Shown: positions 44,879 to 55,859 of the stretch, one piece after another
Position numbering within the stretch: the first letter of the stretch is position 1
How the letters are laid out: each line of letters opens with the position of its first letter
Origin: Pseudorasbora parva
Taxonomy: Eukaryota; Chordata; Actinopteri; Cypriniformes; Gobionidae
Assembly (NCBI RefSeq): GCF_024679245.1
Contig: NC_090178.1
Coordinates: 48,896,425-48,960,424 of the forward strand
DNA length: 64,000 bases
Direction: 5' to 3'
Translations under genes and position numbers: made by a program
Notes under the pieces: model-generated
Told to the model about the DNA's origin: nothing
The model's input: the letters and a program-made list of their open reading frames with translations, nothing else
The model's database searches: none

Positions 44879-45407
44879 TTACATTTACATTTAAACAATA
44901 AGTTGTTTTTATCCAAAACGACTTACAAATGAGGAGAGCAATATCTTTTTTATAGATATAGAAAGTTGTGATAGTATTAATGAGTCATGTGTTGACGAAA
45001 AAGATGTGTCTTCAGAATTTTCTTGAAAATGGAAACTTAGCAGATCAGGTTAAGATCAGAAGGTCGTTCTCCAGTAGGGAGCTGTCCAGGTAAAGGTCTG
45101 TAAAAGTGATATTGTGCCTCTCTGATATGGCACCACAAGGCGCCGTTCACTTGCAGAACACAATCTTCTGGATGGCACATAGGTCTGAAGTAATGAGTTT
45201 AGCTATAGGGGAGCAGGGCTAGGGGTTATTCTGTAGGCAAACATCAGTGCCTTGAATTTGATACGAGCGTCAATTGGCAACCAGTGCAATCTTATGAGGA
45301 GAGGTGTGATATGCACCCTCTTTGGCTCGATAAAGACCACTCTAACTGCTGCATTATGGATCAGTTGCAAAGGTTCGACAGTGCATGCTGGAAGGCCTGC
45401 TAATGCG
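44879..45407 (-). pseudogene. LINE 3' fragment A (RT C-terminus and tail)
   Basis: On minus the frame reads LAGLPACTVEPLQLIHNAAV, RVHITPLLIRLHWLPIDARI and KFKALMFAYRI, the conserved C-terminal reverse-transcriptase region of a fish L2/CR1-like LINE. The 3' end (lowest coordinates) holds ATCCAAAACGACTTACAAAT and 'acatttacattt', the terminal repeat of that LINE. 5'-truncated and broken at 45407 where an unrelated TIR element begins. Confidence 0.8.
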
Positions 45408-46234
45408 GAGTTCTCACTGCCCGATTTTAGCCCCAATTTTGACTTGTCGACAGGTTTTGCCAAATCGCCGACAAATGCCCGAAATCATAGGCAAATAGGT
45501 GCTTGTGCACGTGAGTGACAATCACACAGTATGAATGATCAAAGACGAGATCAGAGAGAATCGACGATGAGTCGCCAACGCCCATGAGATCTTTGGCATG
45601 CTAAATATCGTGACCTGTCGGGGTTTCAAAATCCTGCTGTGTAAAATGTGTTCTAACTGAAAATCACATCGGCACTAACTGACAGCCAATGAGAGACCAA
45701 GATACAGGGCTCAAGGAGATTCAGGGAGGTGTTATAGACAAGAATATCAGCATTTTAATAGTTATATTTACAATTCTATCCAACAGAAACAAAGCCCAAA
45801 CATTTGCACGTCCAGCCACAGCAGTAGCACATTACAAATATATTTATTTACCTCAAACTCTCTTTGCAGAACACAATCCTTGCTCCTTCTGTCTTTCCAA
45901 CAATTTCCTCCACCATAATCTTTTTTCTTTTTCTACACAAATCAGCACACAGACAATTTAGAGCGCAAACTTTCTGCAGTTTATCATTTTTAAAAACTTT
46001 AAAAACTTAATTGTCACATCGCACGTGTGTTTAGTTGGGAAACTTAGTTTGCGCACCAGAGAGAGAGAGTTGTCGGCGATTCTTCCTCTTGTACAGTCGT
46101 GCAATGTGAAACCCCTGTCACCAATCCACCATGCAGTGTGAACACAACAGTGACTGAATGCTACCCCAGATAGTCATGCAGTGTGAAAAAAAACAGTGAC
46201 CCGACCAGTTTGAAAATTTGGGCAGTCTGAACTC
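45408..46234. mobile_element. TIR element 'GAGTTCTCACTGCCCGATTT'
   Basis: GAGTTCTCACTGCCCGATTT at the left, inverse ...AAATTTGGGCAGTCTGAACTC at the right. The interior contains CGACAAATGCCCGAAATCAT and AGTTGTCGGCGATTCTTCC, subterminally inverted GTCGGCGAT-type motifs. It begins exactly where LINE fragment A stops. No coding frame. Confidence 0.7.
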
Positions 46235-47117
46235 ATCCAGCAAGAGATGTCTGTCAGTCAGGCTGTAATGCAAGCAGCTACCATCAGATCATCTGGCTGG
46301 AATAAATAATAATTGGAAAATAACTGAAATGATAGTTGGAACAAATGATGAGGTCTATTTAAAGTATGTCAGTTCTATCAATCGTGAGGTTTCATGACAT
46401 AGATAACAAAGCAGCATACTAGGTTTTGAAATGGATACCAATCAAACACAATTTGTTTCATCAGCCCCCAGCAAGCAATTTTGATTTTAAAAGACAGCCC
46501 TGACCTCTAGGCTAAAACACGGCAAAATGTGGGATGTCAGTGAAAATTGAATAACCATTTCCCAAGAATAGACTAGTCATCTAGACCATGAACATGTAAA
46601 AGAAATGAAACCAAACACTTTGTAATCTCTGTTGACTTTTCTTACATGATGAAATATCATACATTTCACAAGTCTGTAAGCAACTTAAGAGAAGTTTGTA
46701 AAAGCAAAACAATAGTTTAAATTATTCAAAATAATTTATGAAATGTGTACTGAGTTTGTACATTGCTAAGGGGAAGAAAGGAAGATACAAAACGATTTGC
46801 TCGGCTCAGCCAACCCTAAATGTCATACAAGACAGATGCATTTCTCATCCCTCTCTGACCAGCATGGCCTTCAGAGAGTTTGTAGCAAACATGTGTGCTT
46901 ATTATAGATGTATAGTTGTTTACTGTCAGAACAACAAAATGTCTGAGTGCGACCCGAGTCAAGTTACATGAATTCACTGAGTCTAGACAAGAGGGCTTAC
47001 AATTGTGGCATGAAATCCTTCTCAGGTCTTAAGGGTCAAGCAAACAGATTTAATTTCGTCTTTAATGAGCAAAAAGATTCTGTTTCTTTCCCCTATTGCC
47101 AACTTTTTGCAGTCCTT
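46235..47117. other. No gene or repeat recognised
   Basis: Plain AT-rich to balanced DNA; short open frames without domains. Confidence 0.5.
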
Positions 47118-47165
47118 TACTCTGAAAAACATTGGGTTAAAAATAACACACTTTGGGTTAATTTT
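47118..47165 (+). repeat. Left half of the ATGCTGGGTTAAA MITE family
   Basis: CTCTGAAAAACATTGGGTTA and ACACACTTTGGGTTAA resemble the left arm of the MITE at 12180-12348. The right half is missing where the LINE fragment begins. Confidence 0.5.
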
Positions 47166-48245
47166 ACCTTTACATTTATGCAATTAGCAGACGCTTTTAT
47201 CCAAACCGACTTACAACTGAGGAGTACAGGAAGGGATCTGTCATGAAGAGGCGAAGAAATGCAAAAAGTGCCTTAAATATAAATATTTGTATATTACTTT
47301 GGATATATAATTTTTTTTATATATATTTATTTATTTATTCTTACGATAAGATTAAGTGCTTATGGAAGAGATGAGTTTTTACCTGTCTTTTGGATGAAGT
47401 GAGTGATTCTTCCATTCGTACGAAAGATCTTTACACACAACCGGGAATGGTGAATGAAAAAGTTCTGGAGATGGATTTCAAACCTCTCTGTGATGGTACC
47501 ACAAGCATCCGCTCGTTAGCTGGGCAAAGGCTTCTGGTGGGGGAGTAGACTTGTAGGAGTGAGTTGAAGTATGCGGGTGCTGAACTTGGGGTGGATCCAT
47601 GAGCAAGAGTCAAAGCTTTGAACTTAATGTGGGCAGCGAGGGGTAGCCAATGCAGAGAGATGAAGAGGGGTGTGACATGTGCCCTTTTGGGCTTGTTGAA
47701 GACAAGACGTGCCACAGTGATCTGGATCATTTGCAGTGGCTTGATTGCACATGATGGAAGTCCAGCCAGAAGCGCATTGCAGTAGTCAAGTCTAGAAATT
47801 ACCAGGGCTTGGACAAGAAGCTGTGTTGCATGCTCTGTCAAACCTGCATGACTGAGCAATCTTTGAAATGTCGTCTTTGAAGGACATTTGGTCATGAAAG
47901 ATTGCTCAAGATTTCTGAACGACCCTGAAGGAGTAATCAAAGATGAACCTAGCTGGATGGTAAAATCATGTTGTAGGGTCGAATTAGCATTAAAGATGAG
48001 CAGCTAATTTTTTGCTAAGTTGAGCTGCAGGTGATGTTTTTTTTCATCCATGACGAGATATCCGCCAGACAGCTTGAGATTTGTGCATGTCCTGTAGGAT
48101 CAGCTGGTTGAAATGAGAGGTAGAGCTGTGTGTCATCAATGGTATGAGAGGCCATGTGTCTTAATGATTGGTCCCAGTGATGTTTGAATGGAGAAAATGA
48201 GAGGTCCAAGCACTAAGCCCTGAGGAACCCCTGTGGTCAATTGAT
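47166..48245 (-). pseudogene. LINE 3' fragment B (RT and tail)
   Basis: On minus: SHTIDDTQLYLSFQPADP at about 48090-48150 (the RT catalytic block, normally Y/F-A-D-D, here T-I-D-D), then ISSCLADISSWMKK. After an internal gap, a 169-codon frame (47940-47431) has EHATQLLVQALVISRLDYCN, LLAGLPSCAIKPLQMIQ and VTPLFISLHWLPLAAHIKFK. The 3' tail at 47166-47230 (GCAGACGCTTTTATCCAAAC, inverse sense) matches the SINE tail at 29551. L2/CR1-like, truncated, with deletions. The encoded RT would have primed reverse transcription at the insertion site. Confidence 0.85.
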
Positions 48246-48669
48246 GTGCATTAGATATCCCCTCTCCAGGCAACCTTGAAAGACTTACCTGTGAAATTCG
48301 CCTTATTCACCTGGCGGCCATTTTGAAAACTCTAACGCCGTTGAGGGGTACACAAACCCGGAAGCTGGACTCCGATATGGTACTAATCAGTAGCAGCATT
48401 CTGTTTCACTGCACTTTGTCACTCAGGAAAAAAAATCCAACAGAGGACAAACCTTTCAGGATAGGGGATTACATGGAGAGTGGATTAAAAAAATATCAGA
48501 AGGGATCCTGGTCGTAAGTTCTGCATTTTACTACAGACGAAGTTCGAAAGACTCAAGCAAGACTGGGACATGTCAAGTCAGCTTTATTTAGCGCTTTTAC
48601 AATGCCGACTAAGATAAACTAAACTTAATAAGATAAACTTAAATCCTTTTAAGATAAACTTAAATCCTT
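48246..48669. other. No gene; short tandem repeat near 48620-48670
   Basis: 48585-48610 has the 'gctttatttagcgctttt' wording of a fish retroposon. A 24-bp unit AAGATAAACTTAAATCCTTT is present twice at 48627-48674. Otherwise featureless. Confidence 0.45.
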
Positions 48670-48674
48670 TTAAC

Positions 48675-49054
48675 TTTCACATGTCTGTCCTGTCTTGTTT
48701 GCACATGTGGGTTTTGTGATGTTGAGCATGTGCTTCTGTCATTGTCTGATCCCTCCCCCTTGTTATCTGATTAGTGTTTGATTTCCCCCACCTGTGTTCC
48801 CTCGGTCCCTGCCTCATTTGTTCCCTTTTATAAGCTCCTGGTGTTTGTCAGTCTTAGTCAGATCGTTGTACTGTCTACGTGCCCCATTTTCCCTGTGACC
48901 CGTTCTGGTATATGTTTTGTATGTTATTGTTCTGATTATGTGTTTTTTTCCCCTTGTGGGTTTTTGCTTTAAGTTTGTTTTATTTGTTAATAATAACCTT
49001 TTTTCACTTGCACTTGAATCCTCGCACCAGTTTTTCTTTGTATCTATCATAACA
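48675..49054 (+). repeat. 5' LTR
   Basis: Begins TTTCACATGTCTGTCCTG, where the 3' LTR keeps TGTCACAT. Contains CACATGTGGGTTTTGTGATG, a TATA-like TTTTATAAGCTCC at about 48827-48839 and an AT-rich poly-A region, ending ATCTATCATAACA. Confidence 0.92.
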
Positions 49055-49390
49055 TAACAATCCGACCAAGAAAGGGGTTCAGCAGGAGGGTTTTTTTTGT
49101 TTGCATGGACTATGGAGCTTATCAGACTCGTACAGGTGATGTGGCAGGTAAACTCGAAATACATCTGCCAAAAGGGGGCGGGTGTAAGAGAGTTTGCCTG
49201 CCAGTTCCTCATTGAGGTGCATCACCTGTACCTCAATGAGACGGAAAAGGCAGAGGTCTTCAACCTTTGTTCGGAAATGCAGCTCAGTCCCACGGAGATA
49301 GAGGGAATGGGGACTAGATTTCTGGGAGTTTGTGGACCGGCTAGACTCCAATCCTCCTAGGACCATGGTCCAGAAAGTGCTGGTGCTCCG

Positions 49391-50203
49391 GTGGTCTCTA
49401 AGAGGAGGAGGAGAAGGAGGGTGCTGTCTGCGACTGATCCGGTGGTCCCTGTGACGGTGGTCCGTGTTTCGGTGGACTCAGTTTCGGTGGTCCGTATTCC
49501 GGTGGACTCAGTTTCGGTGGTTTGTGTTCCGGTGGACTCTATTACGGTGGACCCTATTCCGGTGGTCTTGAAACAGAGGAGGAGAGGTAAGGCTCCTTCC
49601 GTGCCTGTTCCAGTGGTCCCAGTTCCGGTGGATCGTGTTCCGGTGGTCCCTGTGCCGGTGGATCGTGTTCCGGTGGTCCCTGTGCCGGTGGATCGTGTTC
49701 CGGTGGTCCCTGTGCCGGTGGATCATGTGCTGGTAGTTCCTGTGCTGATGGATCATGTTCCGGGGGTCCCTGTGCCGGTGGATCGTGTTCCGGTGGTCCC
49801 ATTGCCGATGGATTGTATGCCGATGGATCGTGTGCCGGTGGATCGTGTTCCGGTGGACTCTACTATGCTCGGATGTGTCACTCCGGCGCTGCTCTGCCCG
49901 CGCCGCCCTTTGGCGCTTGAACTCTGCAGGCCATCATGGCCTCTTGAATTATTTTCCCAACTCCTCCCTTGTTTACCCCTCCCTTGTCTGTTCCTTCCTT
50001 GTCTGTTTCCCCTGTTCCTCCCGTGCCCCCTTAATCTGTCCCTCCCATCCCGCCCTGGTCTGTCCATTCCATCCTGTCCCGTCACCCCACCCCACCCTGG
50101 TCTGTCCCTCCCGTCCCGTCTCGCCCTAGTCTGTCCCTCCCGTCCCTCCCTGGTCTGTCCCTCCCTGATCTGTCCCTCCCTGGTCTGTCCCTCCCGTCCC
50201 TAG
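49391..50203 (+). CDS. Low-complexity VPVDRVPVV-repeat protein frame
   Basis: A 270-codon frame begins MVSKRRRRRRVLSATDPVVP, runs through many copies of a ten-residue unit (VPVVPVPVDR), and ends in a proline/serine/leucine-rich tail. The repeat comes from a 30-bp DNA unit (GTTCCGGTGGTCCCTGTGCC+10 bp), which also keeps the minus strand open. An earlier short frame at 49097-49360 may be a separate gag piece (VREFACQFLIEVHHLYLNET). Function unknown; it may be a gag-derived filler maintained by repeat expansion rather than a working protein. Confidence 0.35.
   Translation: MVSKRRRRRRVLSATDPVVPVTVVRVSVDSVSVVRIPVDSVSVVCVPVDSITVDPIPVVLKQRRRGKAPSVPVPVVPVPVDRVPVVPVPVDRVPVVPVPVDRVPVVPVPVDHVLVVPVLMDHVPGVPVPVDRVPVVPLPMDCMPMDRVPVDRVPVDSTMLGCVTPALLCPRRPLALELCRPSWPLELFSQLLPCLPLPCLFLPCLFPLFLPCPLNLSLPSRPGLSIPSCPVTPPHPGLSLPSRLALVCPSRPSLVCPSLICPSLVCPSRP
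49435..49870. repeat. 30-bp minisatellite inside the LTR element
   Basis: Units of GTTCCGGTGGATCGT / GTTCCGGTGGTCCCTGTGCC recur roughly 12-14 times, cleanest at 49615-49735 and more degenerate outside. Confidence 0.85.
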
Positions 50204-50227
50204 TGCAGCGTCTGGTAGCCACTCCTT

Positions 50228-50240
50228 AAGGAGGGGGATA
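50228..50240 (+). promoter_or_regulatory. Polypurine tract
   Basis: AAGGAGGGGGATA immediately precedes the 3' LTR start TGTCACATAC at 50241, the position where plus-strand DNA synthesis is primed in LTR elements. Confidence 0.75.
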
Positions 50241-50618
50241 TGTCACATACCTGTCCTGTCTTGTGTCCACATGTGGGTTTTGTGATGTTGAGCATGTGCT
50301 CCTGTCATTGTCAGATCCCTCCCCCTTGTTATCTGATTAGTTTTTGATTTCTCCCACCTGTGTTCCCTCGTTCACTGCCTCATTTGTTCCCTTTTATAAG
50401 CTCCTGGTGTTTGTCAGTCTTTGTCGGATCGTTGTACTGTCTACGTGTCCCATTTTCCCCATGACCCTTTCTGGTATGTGTTTTGTATGTTATTGTTCTG
50501 ATTATGCGTTTTTTTTCCCCTCGAGGTTTTTTGCCTAAAATTTGTTTTATTTGTTAATAAATATCTCCTTTTTGCACTTGAATCCTCGCAACAGTTTTTC
50601 TTTATATCTATCATAACA
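50241..50618 (+). repeat. 3' LTR
   Basis: Starts TGTCACATACCTGTCCTG, has TTTTATAAGCTCCTGG (TATA at 50395-50399) and AATAAA at 50556-50561, ends ATCTATCATAACA. Confidence 0.93.
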
Positions 50619-50716
50619 TTAACTCGACACAACCACTGGCTTGCATGATTACTCCCTTACATTGATCACAGTATAACATATTTTATATAATTTATATCAT
50701 CATATTGCAAACATTT

Positions 50717-51640
50717 TGTCATGGTTCTGTTTGTGTCTTGGACTTTCAGTTTGTGTTTTGTATTCATTTCTGTGTTCCTTTGTTAATTTTCCCACCAAAC
50801 TTTGTTTCCACAGTCACCCTCATTAGTTAATTTGTCCCAGCTGTGTCTACTTAATCATCTTGTTTCTGTTCTCTAATTAAGTTGTACTCTTACCTTCAGT
50901 CTTTGTCTAGTCATGGTTATGCTAAGTGTGTGTTTCCGTTGCATGTCTGCCTGTTCCTGTGAAGTCAAGATCAAAGTTTATGCTTGATTTTGGATGCTCT
51001 GATTTGACTAAACCACAGAACATCACTGCAGCAGTTTAGATACTCTGTTTAGACTTTTTTCCATCCAGGCTCACACCCTTGTGTCCATTGACCTGGCATG
51101 CCTCACGAACTTCCCAGACCATTTGCTGTGCAGCTTTTACTTAGCCAGCTTGAATGCGGAGACTAAGGCATACATACCCTGTGTGAAAACGTGAGGGGAC
51201 TTCGCAGAGTTTGTCGAGTGTGTGCTGGTGAGATGTGATTCCCCTTACACCATCATCCTTGCTGAGGACAAGCTCACCAATCCCACTGTGATTGATAACT
51301 GGCTAAAAGACTTCTGGACAGAACCATCTCCTGTCCCGATCAAGAGTCCAGCGACATCTCCTGTACACGTCCAGGGAGGGCTGCATCTCTTGTCCCCAGT
51401 GTCCCCAGTGTCCAGAGTCTACGTCACAATGGCTCCCTGAACTACCTAAACCGCCATGGTCCCCTGAGCTTCTGACACCTCCATGGTAGCACTGGCACCA
51501 ATCTGGAGGCTTCCTAGCACTTTGTCCTCAAGGACTCCAGGGTGCCCACCCGGTTGAACTCCTTTTGACACAAGGCCAAGTCTATTGGGAGTGGGTGGTA
51601 AAGTCACAGTTCTGTTTGTGTTTTGAACATTCACTTTGTG
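50717..51640 (+). mobile_element. LTR retroelement remnant with gag-like region
   Basis: An LTR of the 11415 family begins TGTCATGGTTCTGTTTGTGT (50717) and extends to about 50970. A gag-like segment follows (51060-51440): LACLTNFPDHLLCSFYLASL, then DFAEFVECVLVRCDSPYTII, in the style of fish Ty3/gypsy-type gag. A TGA at about 51191 breaks it. At 51605 a second LTR start appears (TCACAGTTCTGTTTGTG...TTCACTTTGTGTT) and is cut off at about 51640 by the 53-bp satellite. No pol is present. Confidence 0.7.
51060..51440 (+). pseudogene. gag-like fragment
   Basis: Frame with CLTNFPDHLLCSFYLASLNA, then after a stop GDFAEFVECVLVRCDSPYTI and a proline-rich end (SPVPIKSPATSPVHVQGG). Resembles gag of cyprinid gypsy-like elements by style. 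It has no zinc knuckle and ends before pol would begin. Inactive. Confidence 0.55.
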
Positions 51641-51654
51641 TTTAACAAACAATG

Positions 51655-52285
51655 GTTTGTTACATCTGACCCAGGATCTGGGTTACACAAAAACTACCCA
51701 AACACTGGTTAAATACATCTGACCCAGGATCTGGGTTAGACAAAACTACCCAAACACTGGTTTGTTACATCTGTCCTAGTATCTGGGTTACACAAAAACT
51801 TCCCAAACACTGGGTTGTTACATCTGACCCATGATCTGGCTTACACAAAAACTACTGAAACACTGGGTTGTTACATCTGACCCAGGAACTGAGTAACACA
51901 AAAACTAATCAAACACTGGGATGTTACGCCTGACCCAGGATCTGGGTTACACAAAAACTACCCAAACACTGGTTTGTTGCATCTGACCCAGTATGGGGGT
52001 TACACAAAAACTACCCAAACACTGGGATGTTACGTTTGACCCGAGATCTGGATAACACAAAAACTACCCAAACACTGAGATTTTACATCTGACCCGAGAT
52101 CTGGATAACACAAAAACTACCCAAACACTGAGATTTTACATCTGACCCGAGATCTGGATAACACAAAAACTACCCAAACACTGGGTTGTTACATCTGACC
52201 CAGGATCAGGGTAACACAAAAACTACCCAAACACTGGTTTGTTACGTCTGACCCAGTATCTGGGTTACACAAAAACTACTCATCC
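51655..52285 (+). repeat. 53-bp satellite, about 12 units
   Basis: Unit (about 53 bp) contains TTACATCTGACCCAGGATCT, GGGTTACACAAAAACTACCC and AAACACTGG. Copies start near 51661, 51714, 51766 and 51819, then about every 53 bp. Units differ by point changes. Each holds the small palindrome ACCCAGGATCTGGGT. The array ends in GTTAACTAACCCAGGGT...TTTTTAGAATG (52290-52330), which looks like the right end of the GGGTTAAA MITE family. Confidence 0.93.
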
Positions 52286-52330
52286 CAGGGTTAACTAACC
52301 CAGGGTAAAACTAACCCAAGATTTTTAGAA

Positions 52331-52994
52331 TGTAGTATTCTGTAAACTGTTAAAGATAGTTTTGATGCAATCTTTGACATTTCAAATAAAGCGACCGAAA
52401 AACTGTCTCTTTTTTTAAAGGATGTCAGAAATCAGAGAGTTAAAAGATGAAGAATTCACATCCGTTTCACTGATTTATACTGCATCACAAGGCTTCCATT
52501 ACTACACCTGTACGAGTCAAAAATGAATGCTAATCTCTTTGAGGAAAAATGGAGCAACTACAATCAGTTCTCCAATAATAATCACAACGGTCGGGCCATT
52601 TCCCTTCTCAATCCATCCATCATAGTTTGAGGCTGTGCAGACAGATGCCTTACAGCTAAAACGGTTTAAAAAAGACATCAGCGCTATAGCTGGAGGCTTC
52701 TCCTGATGTCACATCTGATGAAATATTAATCTGCAGTTTGTATCTAATGATAAAGCACTGAGAAGCACGAGGACTGGAATTAGTTAGTCGGGAGATTCCG
52801 CCGCTCTCGTCTGTGGCTTAAGAGGATAACCTAAAGCACTAATGAGCTTTAAATCTACATCTCACAGAGTGGCTGAAAAAACACTGAAAATTAAATCTCA
52901 ACATCCCTGAGCCCCACAGATACTTGCCCTGTAGACCTATTATGCGTTAGCCAATTATAGAGAAATGTTTTACTGGTACTTTCCACTTGTTCCA
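52331..52994. other. Non-repetitive island, possible conserved non-coding
   Basis: 52440-52960 (ACATCAGCGCTATAGCTGGA; GGAGATTCCGCCGCTCTCGT; GGCTTAAGAGGATAACCTAA; GCACTAATGAGCTTTAAATC) is GC-balanced, with no repeat features and stops in all frames. Confidence 0.35.
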
Positions 52995-53275
52995 GTCCAT
53001 CTATCATAGTGTGCTGAATAACATTACACTATTGCATCACTTTAGTATGGGGAAAACATATTAGCAATTAACTATGACTTTTGCCTCAATAAACCCAATA
53101 AACTAATAATTATTAGCAAGTTAGTGAAGTATATGGTCCTGCAGAAAAAAAGCATCCACATGTGCTTATAAGTACTAATAAACAGCCAATAACCTAGTAC
53201 TTTGCATGATCATAAGACACTAGTTAATATTGAGAATTGGACCCTAAACTAAAAGTGTCACTCACTATTGTAAAC
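52995..53275. repeat. Cyprinid 'GAGAATTGGACCCTAAAC' element, copy 2
   Basis: Shares TTATAAGTACTAATAAACAG, CCAATAACCTAGTA and GAGAATTGGACCCTAAACTA with copies at 11815 and 63240. Confidence 0.7.
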
Positions 53276-53541
53276 AGGGCTGTCAGTCAATTAAAGCATT
53301 TTATTGAAATGATTAAATATAAATCGGATTTATCAAACTAATCACAAAATGTGTATTTATATTTGACTAACAAAATCGGATTTTGATTAGGAGAGTAAAT
53401 GTTAAACTGAGAATGTTTCCAAAAGAATTGCTGCTGTATAGTGACAGTAAAGTTGACAAAATGGAACAAATAGAACACAGCATATTAGTGCGGCCAGAGT
53501 AAACACGTTAGCACGTGTGATTACTTTTTCAGTAACAATAT

Positions 53542-54814
53542 TTAAAGGGTTACTTCAGCGATTTAGGGGACCCGGGAGGAATATTTGAATGATCGTGTTT
53601 TTTTGTTTGTTTTTTTGCAAAAACAAAATCTGGAAATTGGAAAGGACCAGGTTCAGAATTCTTAGTTCTATTTGTTGACATATTAGATGAGAGGGCTTTA
53701 ACAGAGGGGATTCTGGATATCTTATTTTGTGCTTTAGTAAATTATAGAATACTGAAAATAGCCTTAAAGGTGCCCTAGAATGAAAAATTTAATTAATTTC
53801 TGATTAAATTGAAATTTTCTTAGAGACCGCATTTTCTAGATGACGCAAGATACTAGTACAGTAACAATAGGAAACTCCAAGTACCATACAAAACTAAATA
53901 GTGTGTCTAATGACAAAGGTTAATATTATTTTGTATTACAAAATACAACTGTAGATACCGTTCACTCGATCCTTCTAGCAAACGTCACCTTTTCCACCAT
54001 ATAAGTTAAAACTATAGTCAATGGAGATTGCTGAAATGCAGCTTACTTGTTTATTGGTGTTTTCAGATCATCCGCGCACGAGAGAGAGAGCTCGCGTGCA
54101 TATGGTTGCCAGATTGGACATGTTTAGGTCAAACACCGGATAGCATACAGTTTTTTTTCACAGAAAAGCTCTGTTTGGGGAATTTAAGATTATTCCAAAT
54201 AAGGCAAAAACAGAGCATTAGATCCTAGGGACAATTTATAGGGTTGTAAATGGACCTGTAAATCTGTATCTGGACAATTTTGCCCTTAAATAAGCCACAT
54301 ACCCTCTATGTAGATATCAGAGAACAATTTAACATATTGTTTCAAATCATTCTAGGGCACTTTTAAGGGAGCAAACAGGCCAAAAATCTCAAAATTGACC
54401 ACTGCATGAAAAAAACAATGTTTTCACCTGCCGTGTCACGCCTTAAGCTTCCAAATGCATGAACTGAAAACACTCCAGACTGAACTTGTTGTGAATGACT
54501 GCCGCGCCCGTGCTTACCTCAGCTCTCGAGATGAATGTAATCTGACTCCTGCTACGTTTGCGCTGTGACTCTCATTCGGCTCACTCACATTATATTGAAC
54601 AGATACGTTCAGTTTTAAATTGTAGTGTCTGTTCTCTAACTTAACTGATTTTATGAAAATGACTGCAGTGGGCTTTGGGAGTGGCCTTGTAGGGCAACAA
54701 AGCAAGTGCATTCTGGGAGTTGTTGTCTTTCATCCACAGGAGACAAAAATACATTTTCTACATTAATGACCCAGTTTAAATACAAGACTTAATACTACAT
54801 CACTAACCCTTTAA
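53542..54814. mobile_element. TTAA-flanked element, outer
   Basis: TTAA at 53542-53545 and 54811-54814 flank AGGGTTACTTCAGCGATTTA and the inverse end ...ACATCACTAACCCT. TTAA duplications are typical of piggyBac and Kolobok elements. No transposase frame; the interior at 54420-54720 (TGCATTCTGGGAGTTGTTGT) is known repeat-style DNA. It contains another TTAA element at 53764-54366. Confidence 0.8.
53764..54366. mobile_element. TTAA-flanked element, inner
   Basis: TTAA (53764-53767) then AGGTGCCCTAGAATG, and inverse ATTCTAGGGCACTT followed by TTAA (54363-54366). Interior without transposase; (GA)-rich CACGAGAGAGAGAGCTCGCG at about 54077. A common zebrafish-type MITE. Confidence 0.88.
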
Positions 54815-55859
54815 TGCAATTAGCAGTATCTGTTTTTTTTTTTACCTATCATCATTTTCTATGATCTATCACCAAGCAAATGTTTTTAAACCGTTCAAGA
54901 CAAAAGCGGTCTGTGAATGTCCTGACTATGACACATAGAACCCTCCGAAAGATGAGCACCAGTATCAAGTTCTCTTTTGTGCTTGAATTACAATAATACA
55001 CAGAATAATGCCAAAATTCATTTATGATAAAACTGGGTTGCAGTAACATTAATTTCTAAATTTATGTCAGGAGTGCATTATAATCGATACGTTATTAATG
55101 ATATTTTGAATTGAATATCACACGCATGATAATTCTCTCTCGTCTGCAGCAGCTTATTTATGTTCACACAGATCGCAAAGAACAGCTTTTAGTTTAGCTC
55201 TTAGTTCAAAAGTGCTCATATTTGGAGGAATATTGACATATTATCACGTTTGCAAAATATTTCGTCATACAGAATACCATTTATATTAATTTCTCACTGC
55301 ATTATTCGATCTAAAAGAGCTAAAACAAGCACATAGCTCTCTCTGGGTCTCCTCTTAATGATATGCGTCAGAAATGAGTCATCAGGCAGTCATTTGCTCA
55401 CTGAGCTGCCAATAATATGACATGCTCAATACTGCCCTCGGCATGATGCGCTCCTCCTGTCTGGACACTTCCTCATTCTGGCTCTGTGAAGAACGAGCCT
55501 ATTCTACATTTCTAAGCGTGAACTAAGAAGCTAATAAACACAACTATGGAATAAGGGTTTTGTGTTATTTTCATTATGACTGCTAACAGGTGTAGCGATT
55601 AGCCCCATATAAATGATAAATATAACGTTTTAACATCAGCATTTGAATGAAATCCCCATTATATCATGACAGGAAACTAATAAAAACACTCGATGGTGGT
55701 CTAAAGTGGTGGTCTAAATCCATTTAGACAGGCATACATGTTATAATGGATTTGAATAATTGGTGTTAAAAAAAACAAAAGATTCATCACAAAAGAATAA
55801 TGAGAATTACGTCTCAGACATTAAAAAGTGTAAAATGATCGTCAAGTGAGCACATTGTA
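54815..55859. other. No gene; possible conserved block at 55320-55520
   Basis: Mostly AT-rich. 55320-55520 (AATGATATGCGTCAGAAATG; CACTGAGCTGCCAATAATAT) is non-repetitive with AP-1-like ATGAGTCAT wording and could be conserved non-coding. No exon evidence. Confidence 0.35.

Larger units (their letters stand above)
48675..50618 (+). mobile_element. Non-autonomous LTR retrotransposon with TTAAC duplications
   Basis: Two matching LTRs (48675-49054 and 50241-50618) flank a 1.2-kb interior. TTAAC is duplicated exactly at 48670-48674 and 50619-50623. The 3' LTR is preceded by a purine tract AAGGAGGGGGATA (50228-50240). The interior has no protease, RT or integrase, only a low-complexity frame, so it would need proteins from another element. 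The LTRs are alike but not identical, so insertion is not very recent. A further LTR-like fragment of this family is at 63790-63960. Confidence 0.93.

Noticed and set aside
45252..45518. 88-codon plus-strand frame
   Set aside because: Antisense shadow of the LINE RT fragment, running on into the TIR element.
49508..49802. Minus-strand frames rich in His/Arg or Pro/Gly
   Set aside because: Antisense readings of the 30-bp repeat in the LTR element.
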